NCBI RefSeq assembly: GCF_004348825.1
Contig: NZ_SMJU01000020.1
Span: forward strand, 1 to 64,000
DNA length: 64,000 nucleotides
DNA from: Arundinibacter roseus
GTDB lineage: Bacteria > Bacteroidota > Bacteroidia > Cytophagales > Spirosomataceae
Direction of reading: 5' to 3'
Shown here: positions 1 through 8,794 of the stretch, in pieces
How the letters are laid out: each line of letters begins with the position of its first letter
How positions within the stretch are numbered: position 1 is the first letter of the stretch
The notes under the pieces: generated by a model
Told to the model about the DNA's origin: nothing
Seen by the model: only the letters and a program-made list of their open reading frames with translations
Databases searched by the model: none
Position numbers and translations under genes: made by a program

Positions 1-124
1 TATCGTATCATATCTGACCGTATTAGAGCACATAATCTTGACAACCACGATTCAGCCATGGAAGCATGTGCTGGATTATGGAATTTTTACTTATCTACTT
101 GAAAATCAGCATTGCATCAAGTCT
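1..124 (+). mobile_element. Right end of an IS5-family insertion sequence (partial)
   Basis: Positions 1-102 encode the last 33 residues of a DDE transposase (ending ACAGLWNFYLST, stop TGA at 100-102), and the element ends with ATTGCATCAAGTCT at 111-124. The same 3' end occurs at 62549-62672 in the complete copy, with a few base differences, so these are two distinct copies. Homology between them stops exactly at 124/125, which fixes the IS boundary. The rest of the element lies outside the window. Confidence 0.88.
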
Positions 125-376
125 ATTCCAATACTCCTTTTGCACGAATGTGAAATTACTCAAAAGCAAAAAGTAATTTCCGATAACTATCGAAACGAAA
201 TAATTGCCTTTCACAAGAAAAGAGCCGAATCATATTTTAAAAAACAAATAACAAAAATTGGCGGTTTACCAATGTATTCAAAAGTGAAATTTCATTTAAT
301 ACTCTTTCCAGTACCATTGAAAAAAGTAATTATTGATAAATTTGTTTCAATAGCGGATTTCTACAAAAAAAATTAA
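125..376 (+). pseudogene. hamA: 3' remnant of a HamA-like (DUF1837) Hachiman nuclease gene
   Basis: Immediately after the IS end, 83 codons stay open to the TAA at 374-376. The residues resemble the C-terminus of DUF1837/HamA: a short strand IPILLLH, a helix with NEIIAFHKKRAESYF, and a final strand segment FHLILFPVPLKK. In the Hachiman system HamA is the nuclease partner of helicase HamB. The N-terminal part, including the nuclease core, is missing from the window because the IS interrupts the gene. Only 2 bases separate it from the helicase ATG, as expected for a hamAB operon. The DUF1837 match is from memory of the family, so a diverged DUF1837-like partner of another helicase system remains possible. 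Confidence 0.6.
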
Positions 377-378
377 TT

Positions 379-2505
379 ATGGAAATATTTGAAACCTGCC
401 AAACAATTAATGAATACTTAAATTCTGAAAAAGAGGTTCAGGCTCGAAACGAATTAATAAGACTTCTTGATTTTCACGATATAAATAAAATCGAATATTC
501 ACCATTAGTCAACCATTTAATTCGTGAAACAGGTCTGTATCCATACATAAAGCCAGAAACTGCGAACTGGAGCGACAGGTTTGTTTATGAGGTATTTAAA
601 GTTGACATTGGTGGCATTCAATCAACTTTACATAGGGAACAATCATCGCTACTCAAACGGTTAGTTTCTGGCGAAAATATTGTTGTAAGTGCTCCGACTA
701 GTTTTGGAAAGAGTTTTGTAATTGACGCTTTTATTGCTATAAACGAACCTATTAATGTAATAATTATTGTACCTACTATTGCCTTGACAGATGAAACAAG
801 AAGGCGTATTTATAAAAAATTTGCTCACCAGTATAAAATCATAACAACAACAGAAGCGGAACTTGGAGAAAAAAATATTTTTATTTTTCCACAAGAGCGA
901 GCTATGAATTATGTTAGTAAATTAGACAAAATTGATATACTGATAATTGATGAATTTTATAAAGCAAGTTCAGTCTATGATAAATCGAGGTCACCTTCGT
1001 TATTAAAAGCCATTATCAAGTTAGGTCAAAAGGCTAAGCAGAAATATTTTTTAGCCCCAAACATCACCTCAATTGGCGACAATATTTTTACAAAGGATAT
1101 GTCTTTTGAGGATAAATTAAATTTCAATACTGTTTATCTTGAAAAATTTGATTTGTATAAAGATATATCAGGAGACAAAATTGAAAAAGAAATTCAAAAA
1201 GGAGAAATTTTGTTAAAGATTTTGGAACAGACAAAAACAAAATCTTTGATTTACGCAGCTTCATACCCCCAAATCGACAAAGTATCAAATCTGCTGAATG
1301 AAAGTCTTCCAATATCTGACAAACCACTTTTGGTAGATTTTGCTAACTGGCTGACAATAAATTACGGTGCGAATTGGAAGTTGACAAACCTTGTAAAACG
1401 AGGAGTAGGAATACATAATGGTCAACTACATCGTTCTATTAGCCAAATACAAGTAAAATTATTTGAAGAACTGGATGGATTGAATAACATCATTTCTACT
1501 TCATCGATTATTGAGGGTGTTAATACCTCTGCAGAAAATGTCATTATTTGGAGGAATCGAAAAAGTGGTGGAAATAGCATTTTAGACAGTTTTACCTACA
1601 AAAATATAATTGGCAGAGGTGGAAGAATGTTTAAATATTTTATAGGGAAAATATACTTACTTGAACCACCGCCACCAGAAGGACAAACCCAATTGGATAT
1701 TCTATTTCCTGATACAATCTTAGGTGACCTAGATGAAAAGGTCTATAGATCAAGTTTAAATCATGAACAGATTTCAAAAATAATTACGTTCAAAAGTGAA
1801 ATGTATGATATACTAGGAAAAGAAACCTATGATAGGCTATTGAAGGAAAATATATTTCAATCAAACGATTCTGATTTTGTCAAAGAAACAGCTAAACAAA
1901 TGAAGGCCAATCCAGAAGAATGGAACGGTCTTTCATATCTTAACTCAAACGAACCAGAATCATGGGATAGACTTCTGCGGAAAATAATAAGCCTGCAACC
2001 AGGTGAATGGGGAGACGGACCTTATGGTATCCAGCACAAAAAATTTGTCGAATTTGTCAAGATTTTGGCTCAAAATTGGGGAAGTACAATTCCTGAATTA
2101 TTAGATGAGATTGATGAATTTGATATTGATATCGAGCAATTTTTCAAGCTTGAAAGAATAGCAGCATTCAACTTGTCTTCTCTCATAAGTGACATAAATA
2201 TTTTGCAACGAGAAATATTGAATAATGGTACTGATGTGTCTCCATTTATTTCAAGAGTAGCCCATGCATTTCTTCCCTCGGTAGTTTATCAACTTGAAGA
2301 ATATGGTTTACCACGAATGATATCATGGAAGCTTCATCAAAATGGCATAATTAACTTCTATGATGAAAATTTAAACATTCATAATACAATTGAAATATTT
2401 CATCGAATTGGGAAAGAACAAATAAATTCATTTCAATTTTTCGACAAATTTGACAAATACATTGTTGACTATTTTTATGATGGCATAACGATTAATCAAA
2501 ATTAA
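379..2505 (+). CDS. hamB: HamB-like superfamily 2 DNA helicase (Hachiman defence)
   Basis: This 708-residue protein is a superfamily 2 helicase. Visible motifs are a Q/I region (residues 101-112, SAPTSFGKS Walker A), motif II as IIDEFYK (189-195, a DEFY variant rather than DEAH), RGVGIHNGQLHR (341-352), motif V-like STSSIIEGVN (373-382) and motif VI IGRGGR (411-416). About 280 C-terminal residues have no motif I recognise. In Hachiman, HamB is an ATPase that travels on damaged DNA and unleashes HamA. The gene is intact, but its partner upstream is cut by an IS, so the system is probably inactive or depends on a hamA copy elsewhere. Transcription now likely starts in or near the IS. An unrelated stand-alone SF2 defence helicase is the main alternative. 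Confidence 0.72.
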   Translation: MEIFETCQTINEYLNSEKEVQARNELIRLLDFHDINKIEYSPLVNHLIRETGLYPYIKPETANWSDRFVYEVFKVDIGGIQSTLHREQSSLLKRLVSGENIVVSAPTSFGKSFVIDAFIAINEPINVIIIVPTIALTDETRRRIYKKFAHQYKIITTTEAELGEKNIFIFPQERAMNYVSKLDKIDILIIDEFYKASSVYDKSRSPSLLKAIIKLGQKAKQKYFLAPNITSIGDNIFTKDMSFEDKLNFNTVYLEKFDLYKDISGDKIEKEIQKGEILLKILEQTKTKSLIYAASYPQIDKVSNLLNESLPISDKPLLVDFANWLTINYGANWKLTNLVKRGVGIHNGQLHRSISQIQVKLFEELDGLNNIISTSSIIEGVNTSAENVIIWRNRKSGGNSILDSFTYKNIIGRGGRMFKYFIGKIYLLEPPPPEGQTQLDILFPDTILGDLDEKVYRSSLNHEQISKIITFKSEMYDILGKETYDRLLKENIFQSNDSDFVKETAKQMKANPEEWNGLSYLNSNEPESWDRLLRKIISLQPGEWGDGPYGIQHKKFVEFVKILAQNWGSTIPELLDEIDEFDIDIEQFFKLERIAAFNLSSLISDINILQREILNNGTDVSPFISRVAHAFLPSVVYQLEEYGLPRMISWKLHQNGIINFYDENLNIHNTIEIFHRIGKEQINSFQFFDKFDKYIVDYFYDGITINQN

Positions 2506-2867
2506 TCAAGCGCCAATCTTATTGGTATTGCTACAAGTGTGGCTCAACGTTGTAACCTTCGGCTGTAGTTCTCTATCAGCAGTGGTTTCGACGGACAGAA
2601 TCCTGTTTGGCTTTTAGGTTCTATCATGCACTTTTAAATCTTTATTGAGCAGCAGTTCAGGGCAGTACCAGAAATGAATTCCACACTTGTAGTATTACCT
2701 ATTCGTTACCCCAAGCCCGATCTACACCATCTTAGCGAAAACCAGACGCTCATCCAAAACAGCCAGACATCCCCCCCACAAAACAGAAATTTCTCCTTTG
2801 AAGCTGAAAAATTGACCGTGGTCAAGTATCTTGTGACCCCTACAAGATTTTTAACTAATTCCACGAT
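2506..2867. other. Intergenic stretch without a convincing gene
   Basis: Downstream of the helicase gene I see no supported coding frame. An open frame that runs through 2674-3048 on the plus strand lacks any recognisable domain and covers the methylase remnant in another frame. The stretch is probably debris of a decayed defence island. Confidence 0.5.
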
Positions 2868-3048
2868 ATGCCTACCCTTCATTGGATCGGAAAAGATAAG
2901 GTGGTTAACCATCATCTGGACGTTCCCTACCGAGATACGGCTCGGTAATACCTGGGCCGCTCGTGCCGGTCAAAAGTTTAATACTACATGGTCTTCAAAA
3001 AAAACAGCATCGACGGAGCCTACACCTAGGATAGGTTTAAGGAGCTGA
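2868..3048 (+). pseudogene. Remnant of a type III-like site-specific DNA methyltransferase (N-terminal end)
   Basis: An ATG at 2868 opens a 26-codon frame reading MPTLHWIGKDKVVNHH followed by LDVPYR, then a stop at 2946-2948. This is the characteristic N-terminus of Mod-type adenine methyltransferases of the type III restriction-modification kind (WIGK..VVNHH..VPYR). After the stop the frame stays only weakly open and no DPPY or SAM-binding motif survives, so all but the first codons have been deleted. It sits next to the damaged Hachiman genes, consistent with a degraded defence island. Confidence 0.6.
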
Positions 3049-3112
3049 TGGAGGGATTGTAAGAAAAGCAATAATGTACATTCAATTAATTTCAACTTAA
3101 CTCAAATTCAAA

Positions 3113-3490
3113 ATGACCCTTATTCAGTTCAAAAAGCTTACAATTTTCTGCTTTCTCCTTATTGGATGCTCAATTTCAGGCACAACGGCTCAAACAGTCA
3201 ATGATGTTCCTATTTCTGAAATTAACGTCGAGTACATTCAGATTGTGGGCACATCCAGACTATTTAGCAACAAAGCTACAATTGAAATTGATTTTGGGCA
3301 GCGCAATAAGGCATTAGTTCTTAAGGATACCCAGGTTAGAGACTCTGATAATAAGTTGGTCGAATTTAACTCAATGATTGATGCACTTAATTTTATGAGC
3401 ACTAACGGGTATGAGTTTGTACAGGCATTTGCGATTACCGTAAATAATCAAAACGTATATCATTATCTGATGAAGAAAAAGAAGGAATAA
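3113..3490 (+). CDS. Small exported protein of unknown function
   Basis: A 125-residue protein with an N-terminal hydrophobic segment (residues 8-25, FLLIGCS...TTAQ). It could be read as a signal peptide or as a lipobox around LIGC. The rest is a mixed alpha/beta domain with VEYIQIVGTSRLFSNKATIEID and a C-terminal helix-strand ending FAITVNNQNVYHYLMKKKKE. Small proteins of this look are common in Cytophagales genomes and usually stand alone. I cannot assign a function. It is flanked by pseudogenes on both sides and appears intact. Confidence 0.65.
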   Translation: MTLIQFKKLTIFCFLLIGCSISGTTAQTVNDVPISEINVEYIQIVGTSRLFSNKATIEIDFGQRNKALVLKDTQVRDSDNKLVEFNSMIDALNFMSTNGYEFVQAFAITVNNQNVYHYLMKKKKE

Positions 3491-3541
3491 TTTCAGTCCA
3501 TAAAGCCATACCTTTATGAACCCTACTAAATGACACTACCC

Positions 3542-4149
3542 ATGAACCAAATCTTTGGATACGCTGGCAGCGGCCAACCGTCGCGTATCCACCGCAGACC
3601 AAAACATAGACACCCAAATTGAAGCCCTCCAAAATTTCGGCTGCCATCGCATCTTTCAGGAGAAAATTTCCGGACTTGCCACGCAGCGCCCCGCCCTGGA
3701 CGAAATGCTTTCCTTACTCCGCGAAGGTGATACCGTTGTAGTCTCCCGTTTTTCCCGCCTCGGGAGAAACCGGGATCACCTCATAAATCTAATTGTAGAA
3801 TTTGCCCAGCGAGGCATAATTTTCAAAGCCCTAGATTTGGGCATAGATTCCAGCACGGCAGCAGGCAAATTGGTCATCGGCATCTTTGCCCCCTTAGCTG
3901 AAAATGACGGCACCAACCGCCCGGCGGGAAATGATCCTGGAAAAGACCCGCACCGGCCAACTATTGGCCAAGGCAAAAGGCAAGCACATTGGCCGGCCGT
4001 CCGGAGCAAGTCAGGATAACTCCATCAAAGTGAACAAAGCCATCGACAAAGATTTGTCCGTATCCGAAATTGTACAGTTGACTGTCATCAGCATTTCCAG
4101 TGTAAAACGGTACCGAAAGGAACTTTCCAGATGCTACGATTTCAGATAA
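3542..4149 (+). pseudogene. Serine recombinase (resolvase/invertase family), frameshifted
   Basis: Three reading frames together make a nearly complete small resolvase. MNQIFGYA starts at ATG 3542. RVSTADQN, with the catalytic serine, resumes in another frame after about 16 extra bases (3566-3581). The frame then runs through SRLGRNRDHLINLI until about 3905. A third frame supplies EMILEKTRTGQLLAKAKGKHIGRP and the C-terminal helix-turn-helix (SVSEIVQLTVISISSVKRY), ending at 4149. Two frameshifts mean no intact protein is made. Intact relatives resolve cointegrates or invert DNA and are typical of plasmids and transposons. Confidence 0.85.
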
Positions 4150-4307
4150 ATATCTGTAATCTGTACAGAGTTATGACGGAGCAGGCTTTGCAGCTGCATA
4201 TTACATTATCATTTGAGCTTCGTTATCCATAAGATCTTGAAGAAAAATACTGAGACGTATCTCTATTGTATTTTATTAGAAATTCCTTCTTTTGGGATAA
4301 TTAGGAT

Positions 4308-4730
4308 CTACTTAGAAAATAGAGTGAAGATATAATTTGTCTTTTTGCCAATTTGAGCCGGGCAACAAACGCCACTGGAAAGACCATCATGCGTATAATC
4401 AAAGTCCTTATATTTTCTGCTTAGATCAAGATCCCACGAAATACCGATTGTGACACGCTTATGCTCTTTTGGTACATCAACAACAAGGGTAAAATTGCCT
4501 TCGGCGTCTGTAAAAGTACCATCACCTATTGGAATTCCGCCATTAAGAAACCCGATAGATGTCATAAAAATCCTTACGTTTTCCACAGGCTGTTGCGCCT
4601 CATCAATAACACGACCCGTAACAGTTGTAACGCGCTTGCCGGGGCCACCGAGTTGGCACCCAATAAGACATAAAATAATCGTTAAAACAAAGAAAGTAAG
4701 CAATAAGCCCAGAGGCAGTTTTAATTTCAT
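4308..4730 (-). CDS. Lipoprotein with a carboxypeptidase regulatory-like domain
   Basis: A 140-residue protein with a signal segment (residues 5-24) ending in a lipobox LIGC, so it is probably lipid-anchored. Residues 38-75 (GRVIDEAQQPVENVRIF ... TFTDAEGNFTLVV) match the CarboxypepD_reg/peptidase-associated fold, an Ig-like module common in Bacteroidota surface proteins. The remainder is short and carries a CC pair near the C-terminus. It stands alone between the resolvase pseudogene and another lipoprotein gene of opposite orientation. The specific role is unknown. Confidence 0.7.
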   Translation of the reverse strand: MKLKLPLGLLLTFFVLTIILCLIGCQLGGPGKRVTTVTGRVIDEAQQPVENVRIFMTSIGFLNGGIPIGDGTFTDAEGNFTLVVDVPKEHKRVTIGISWDLDLSRKYKDFDYTHDGLSSGVCCPAQIGKKTNYIFTLFSK

Positions 4731-5019
4731 ACTAGGTGGATTTTATAAACTTTGTAAATGTAAAAAATTGGGAACTTAGGCAAGTTACAAAGAGTAACAT
4801 TATTGAAACTTTTACTTCATTTGATGCAATAATAGAAATATAGCGCCTCCTATGTCACCATCTTACTCAACACTATATATATAGTATTAATTTAGCTGGT
4901 GAATTTGAAGTAGGCTTTCAGTTGACCAACATTCGAAGTACAGCTTCACGACACAAGGTAGGCTGCATGTATCAGAGCTCTAAACTAAATACGCCATTTA
5001 AGAGGCAATGTGAAGAATT

Positions 5020-5598
5020 ATGAAAACTTTAATACACAAAAATATGGCACGCAATGCCCTCAGTAGCATTTTCCTGATTTCGGTAACATTTTTTTTTGGA
5101 TGCTCACAATCAACGAAAGAAGGTACCTTAGAAACAAAGGTCAAAGAGTTTAAATTTGATTGTGGGTATGAATGCACCTTGGAAAATTGGTTAATGGATA
5201 GTGTTTATTCTAGCCAACCTAAATCAAGTCAACCGACTTGGGCTTTCTTTTACTTTAAAGTAAATGCTTCCGGGGGGGTTGATAGTTTGTTTCATCGAGG
5301 AACTATTAATGAGCAAATTGCAGATAGAATGAAGTATAACATCAAAAAAACAAGTGGTCATTGGATCATCCCTGAAAAAACTCATCAAACTGAATATCAA
5401 TGGTTTGTCGTTCCCATTTTTAATTTTGGGGAGATTCCCTGCCTAGGATTTCCTAACTGTAACGAGTGCGATAGTACATTGCAGAGGTACATGGAAAGTT
5501 TTTATTATGGTATGAATAATATGCATACTTTAAACGAAAATCTTAATGTAAAAATGATGAATTCAATGGGCTTTGGTGGTGGATTAGTAAAAATGTAA
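5020..5598 (+). CDS. Lipoprotein of unknown function
   Basis: A 192-residue protein with a hydrophobic signal ending in the lipobox FFGCS (about residues 25-29). The mature part contains several aromatic-rich stretches, WAFFYFKVNASGGVDSLFHRG and GHWIIPEKTHQTEYQWFVVPIF, and a cysteine pair in FPNCNECD. The FKVNASGGVDSL pattern loosely recalls the TonB C-terminal-like fold of Bacteroidota 'energy transducer' relatives, but key features are missing. A rho-independent terminator follows about 80 bp downstream, so it is probably transcribed alone. Confidence 0.62.
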   Translation: MKTLIHKNMARNALSSIFLISVTFFFGCSQSTKEGTLETKVKEFKFDCGYECTLENWLMDSVYSSQPKSSQPTWAFFYFKVNASGGVDSLFHRGTINEQIADRMKYNIKKTSGHWIIPEKTHQTEYQWFVVPIFNFGEIPCLGFPNCNECDSTLQRYMESFYYGMNNMHTLNENLNVKMMNSMGFGGGLVKM

Positions 5599-5677
5599 CT
5601 ATTGATTTTATAATAAATTGTTGGAAGATTACATTATAAAAAATAATTTAATGTAAAAATAATTGACTTTCTTTTTT

Positions 5678-5705
5678 AAAGGCTCTCCGACCGAGGGCCT
5701 TTTTC
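5678..5705 (+). terminator. Rho-independent terminator after the 5020-5598 lipoprotein gene
   Basis: AAAGGCTCT (5678-5686) pairs, with one G-U, with AGGGCCTTT (5694-5702) around the loop CCGACCG, and a T-run follows. It lies 80 bp after the stop codon. Confidence 0.75.
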
Positions 5706-5767
5706 CAGTCCTATCCAGACAGTTTTTTACCTTTAAAATTGCTATCGTAACCTAGTGTACGACAGCC

Positions 5768-6025
5768 ATGAATTTAGAGGAAGTAGCCCGGCTGAGGCTC
5801 GTAACCCTGGGTGATGAAGCCCCAAAGACCGTTCAGAGCCTGGAATCAGGTCTTAAAGATGTCAACTCCGAGCTCCGTCTTATGGAACTCAATGGGCAGA
5901 AGGGCTTCGATGCTTGGAAAGAATTCAAAAAGGTTCAGGCGGATGTAAAGGATGAAATAAAAGACCTCACCAAAGCCCTTGACATCAATGATGCCACCTG
6001 GCGTGAACATTCCAGCATGTGTTGA
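5768..6025 (+). pseudogene. N-terminal fragment resembling a phage tail tape-measure protein
   Basis: The 85-residue frame begins MNLEEVARLRLVTLGDEAPKT and continues with charged coiled-coil sequence (LESGLKDVNSELRLMELNG, KKVQADVKDEIKDLTKALDIND). This is the style of the N-terminus of tape-measure-like proteins in Cytophagales prophages, which normally run to many hundreds of residues. Here it stops after WREHSSMC with no other phage genes nearby, so it is best read as a stranded fragment. The family call is from memory and moderately uncertain; a small free-standing coiled-coil protein is the alternative. Confidence 0.45.
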
Positions 6026-6193
6026 GCGTAACACACCTGGTATATAGTTCATTCGGGAAATTTTTCTAAGCAAGAATCAGTCAATCCTCTTCTTAATTCC
6101 AACAATGGTTAAATCAGCAGTTTATGCTTGCATACATCGGTACAAGGCATAATTTTGCTTAAACAAAACATTCCTAAAATTTAAAGAGATACC

Positions 6194-7216
6194 ATGAAAA
6201 GGCTCTTCCTACTGGTAATGCTGATAGTATGGCACTTTCAATGCCCTGCGCAGACAACAAAACACCGCGTGTTTGTCTTTACCGACATTAATATAGGAGG
6301 CGGTGATCCCGATGACAGGCAGTCATTGGTTCATTTGTTTTGGTATGCCGATGAATTAGAAATTGTGGGTATCGTTCCGGACCGATGGAACAAACAGGGA
6401 ATGGATGCTTGTCAGATGGCTATTGATGCATTCAGGAAAGACTATGATAAATATAAATTTGTGTCATTTGGATTTCCGGATGCCAAAAAGCTGGAAGAAC
6501 TCCTGGCGAAAAATACAGCTGATGCCATTGAACGATTAAGGAAGGCAGCCGTTGAAAGCAACGAACAACCCTTGTATGTTTTGGTTTGGGGCAATATGGC
6601 CAATTTTGGTAAAGCGCTTAAACAATATCCTGAAATCAGTGAGAAAATTAGATTGATTACAATTGGTACCGGTCTTAAATATGGGCCTAAGGATGAAGTA
6701 GCAGGAGAAGAATGCAATGTCCCCAATTGGAATGGTGATGGTAGAAATGAGATTTATAATGATCCCCGGTTTAATAAAATGTGGTGGCTGGAAATAAATT
6801 GGACCTACAATGGCATGTTTTCGGGAGAAGGTCCCAAAGAAATGTTTAAGCAGTTATCCAAATTTGGAGCAATGGGCGAGCACATCGAATTTGTTACCCG
6901 GGACCACCCCTGGGCTCAGTATTTCAGAGTTGGTGATACCCCATCCGTGTTGTACCTTTTGGACCCTTCCCATAATCCTGACGATCCAACCCTAAGCAGT
7001 TGGGCAGGAAAATTCAAAAAACCGTTTGAACAGGAAAGGCCCAACTACTATACCGATGACAATGGTACCATTCCCTGGAATTATACTGACCCTTGCGCCA
7101 GTTGGAACCAGGTAAAAGCTATGTATGTCTATAATAAGCAGACCTTGGAAAATGAAAGACCCGGAATGTATAAGGCGCTAATAAAAAAACTTGTAAAGAT
7201 TTACGGAAAGAATTAG
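6194..7216 (+). CDS. DUF1593 nucleoside-hydrolase-like exported protein
   Basis: A 340-residue protein with a signal peptide (residues 1-20, ending CPAQ). The motif FTDINIGGGDPDDRQSLVHL (about 29-48) is the metal-binding aspartate cluster of the nucleoside-hydrolase-like fold found in DUF1593 proteins, which are predicted to act on carbohydrate-linked substrates outside the cytoplasm. Further family-like stretches are LYVLVWGNMANFGKAL and the C-terminal WNYTDPCASWNQV. Length fits the single-domain form without a C-terminal Ig domain. It has its own 120-bp upstream region and no operon partners. The substrate is unknown; plant cell-wall saccharides are the usual inference. Confidence 0.8.
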   Translation: MKRLFLLVMLIVWHFQCPAQTTKHRVFVFTDINIGGGDPDDRQSLVHLFWYADELEIVGIVPDRWNKQGMDACQMAIDAFRKDYDKYKFVSFGFPDAKKLEELLAKNTADAIERLRKAAVESNEQPLYVLVWGNMANFGKALKQYPEISEKIRLITIGTGLKYGPKDEVAGEECNVPNWNGDGRNEIYNDPRFNKMWWLEINWTYNGMFSGEGPKEMFKQLSKFGAMGEHIEFVTRDHPWAQYFRVGDTPSVLYLLDPSHNPDDPTLSSWAGKFKKPFEQERPNYYTDDNGTIPWNYTDPCASWNQVKAMYVYNKQTLENERPGMYKALIKKLVKIYGKN

Positions 7217-7440
7217 TGCCATTGGTGGAAATATCCCTAGGAGCGTAAGACCAAGGAGGTTAAATCGCTTTGGGCAAGGTCCGGTATGATTTTCTACGAG
7301 CCTTTTTCTTTCCGGGCCACCTTCGCTAGTCTCCTGATTAGTTTTGCCGTACTTCTATAATTATTTTTTATACAAATTGATCATTCAATAAATAAAAAAT
7401 TATAGACTAATCTTCGTAGCAGTAATGAATAGGTCCCATT

Positions 7441-7470
7441 AAAAAGTCCAGGTATCACAGTTACCTGGAC
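7441..7470 (-). terminator. Rho-independent terminator downstream of parB
   Basis: On the minus strand GTCCAGGTA (7470-7462) pairs perfectly with TACCTGGAC (7454-7446) around a 7-nt loop and is followed by TTTTT. It would end transcripts coming from parAB about 300 bp upstream. The remaining stretch from 7217 to 7744 holds no gene I can support. Confidence 0.7.
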
Positions 7471-7744
7471 ATAGCAGAACTTTAAAAACTGAAATTTAAA
7501 CAATTGGCTTCATTCAGTAAAAATAAGTAACTAGTACATGGGAGAGTCTAATTGGCTATTCTTTCCATTGCAGCAATGCTACTTAAATTCTTTTGAACAC
7601 CCGGTCAACCTGGGGCCGGGGTCAATGGAATTTCCAAAACCGATTCAATCCCCTACTTCTTTTACCTATACGCACGATGAACGACTCGAATGATAAAAGT
7701 ATGAATCTCATCATTTGAAATTCAACAAAGCAAAAATTTAAAAA

Positions 7745-7771
7745 ACAAAAGTGACAGCGTGTCACTTTTGT
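7745..7771. promoter_or_regulatory. Candidate parS centromere site 1
   Basis: A perfect inverted repeat, ACAAAAGTGACA - GCG - TGTCACTTTTGT (12-bp arms, 3-bp centre), ends 6 bp before the parB stop codon. An almost identical palindrome lies at 9836-9862 on the other side of parAB. Two such sites framing parAB are the expected position and symmetry for ParB-binding parS sites. Confidence 0.75.
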
Positions 7772-7777
7772 CCCGTG

Positions 7778-8791
7778 TTAATCCATCCGCTCCAAAAGGG
7801 ATTTTGCCTTGTTTATGATTTCGTAAAGCACTTCTTTCTGAGAGAGATCCTTCTCCACCAGAGCTTTTAAATCTATACGCAGGGCCTGAGTAGCCTCCAC
7901 CATGGAAGGTGCCTTCCCTCCTACCGGATCCTTACCCTTTGAAAGCTCTTCCTGTACAGCATCCTTAATCAAAACATCCATATGCCGGGATTCTTCATCC
8001 TTTGAATTTTCTGACTGCTCGTGCAAATCATCCAGGCCTGGCAGAGACCTGGGTTGTTTTTCCAGGAAATTGTTCAACTCTTCCAGCGACTCAATCGGTT
8101 TTCCGGGTTTATCGCGGGAAAGTACTTTGGCGGCTGTTTTGGGCAATTTTGCCTTACCCGCCAGTACCTCGTTCTTCAATCCGGGAGAAAGGCTGTCTAC
8201 CCCTTTGGCGTAATCCGCATCTCGCTTAATGGTTCGGGTACTGACGTTGTATTCCTCCGCAAGCTGTTGGGCTACATTGATACGGTCCGACCGGTTGCCT
8301 TCCTTCAACTTGTTGTACCGTAGTCCTCGCAGATAGGAGGCCTGTTCGGGCGTAAGGTTTCGGCGTCCGAGCTGGAAATCAATCATGTAATCCCGAACCT
8401 TTTCCAGATCCTCAAAGTCAACGATATTAATCCGGTAATCAAGCTGGTGAGCACTTGCCAGGTCGTAACGGTTGTGGCCATCAATAAGCACGTAGACCTT
8501 ATTGGCAGTATTCAGGCCGGATAGCAGCTCATGGGAAGGACTGTCGGCAGAAAGACCGGCGGCAACTGTGGAGGAGGTAGTCTCCCAGATAGTAAGCGGG
8601 TCCTTAATCCCGTGAGCCAGCAGATTACTTTCCAACTGCTGGAATTCTTCCTGCTGCAAAGCAGGAATCAGGTTTCGCAGTTCTGGCAATACAATCAGGT
8701 TTTCCTTGATATAAACCTGCTGGGTGAATACGGTAGGCTTTAAGTCAGCGGTTTTTTCTTTTAGTTTATCCAGGGCTCTTGTCTTTGCCAT
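7778..8791 (-). CDS. parB: ParB/RepB-family partition protein
   Basis: A 337-residue centromere-binding protein. The N-terminal ParB/Srx nuclease-like domain contains VYVLIDGHNRYDLA (about residues 93-106), equivalent to the CTP-binding GHNR box, preceded by an ENLIVLPELRNLIPALQ entry motif. A helix-turn-helix follows near 165-190 (NVAQQLAEEYNVSTRTIKRD). The C-terminal third is charged with likely coiled-coil dimerisation. It starts 3 bp after the parA stop, so both are cotranscribed. It should bind the flanking palindromes, slide as a CTP clamp, and pair with ParA to segregate the plasmid. A terminator follows on the same strand. Confidence 0.92.
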   Translation of the reverse strand: MAKTRALDKLKEKTADLKPTVFTQQVYIKENLIVLPELRNLIPALQQEEFQQLESNLLAHGIKDPLTIWETTSSTVAAGLSADSPSHELLSGLNTANKVYVLIDGHNRYDLASAHQLDYRINIVDFEDLEKVRDYMIDFQLGRRNLTPEQASYLRGLRYNKLKEGNRSDRINVAQQLAEEYNVSTRTIKRDADYAKGVDSLSPGLKNEVLAGKAKLPKTAAKVLSRDKPGKPIESLEELNNFLEKQPRSLPGLDDLHEQSENSKDEESRHMDVLIKDAVQEELSKGKDPVGGKAPSMVEATQALRIDLKALVEKDLSQKEVLYEIINKAKSLLERMD

Positions 8792-8794
8792 GTG

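Noticed and set aside
2674-3048. 124-residue plus-strand open frame
   Set aside because: No recognisable features, and the methylase-like peptide lies in another frame of the same DNA.
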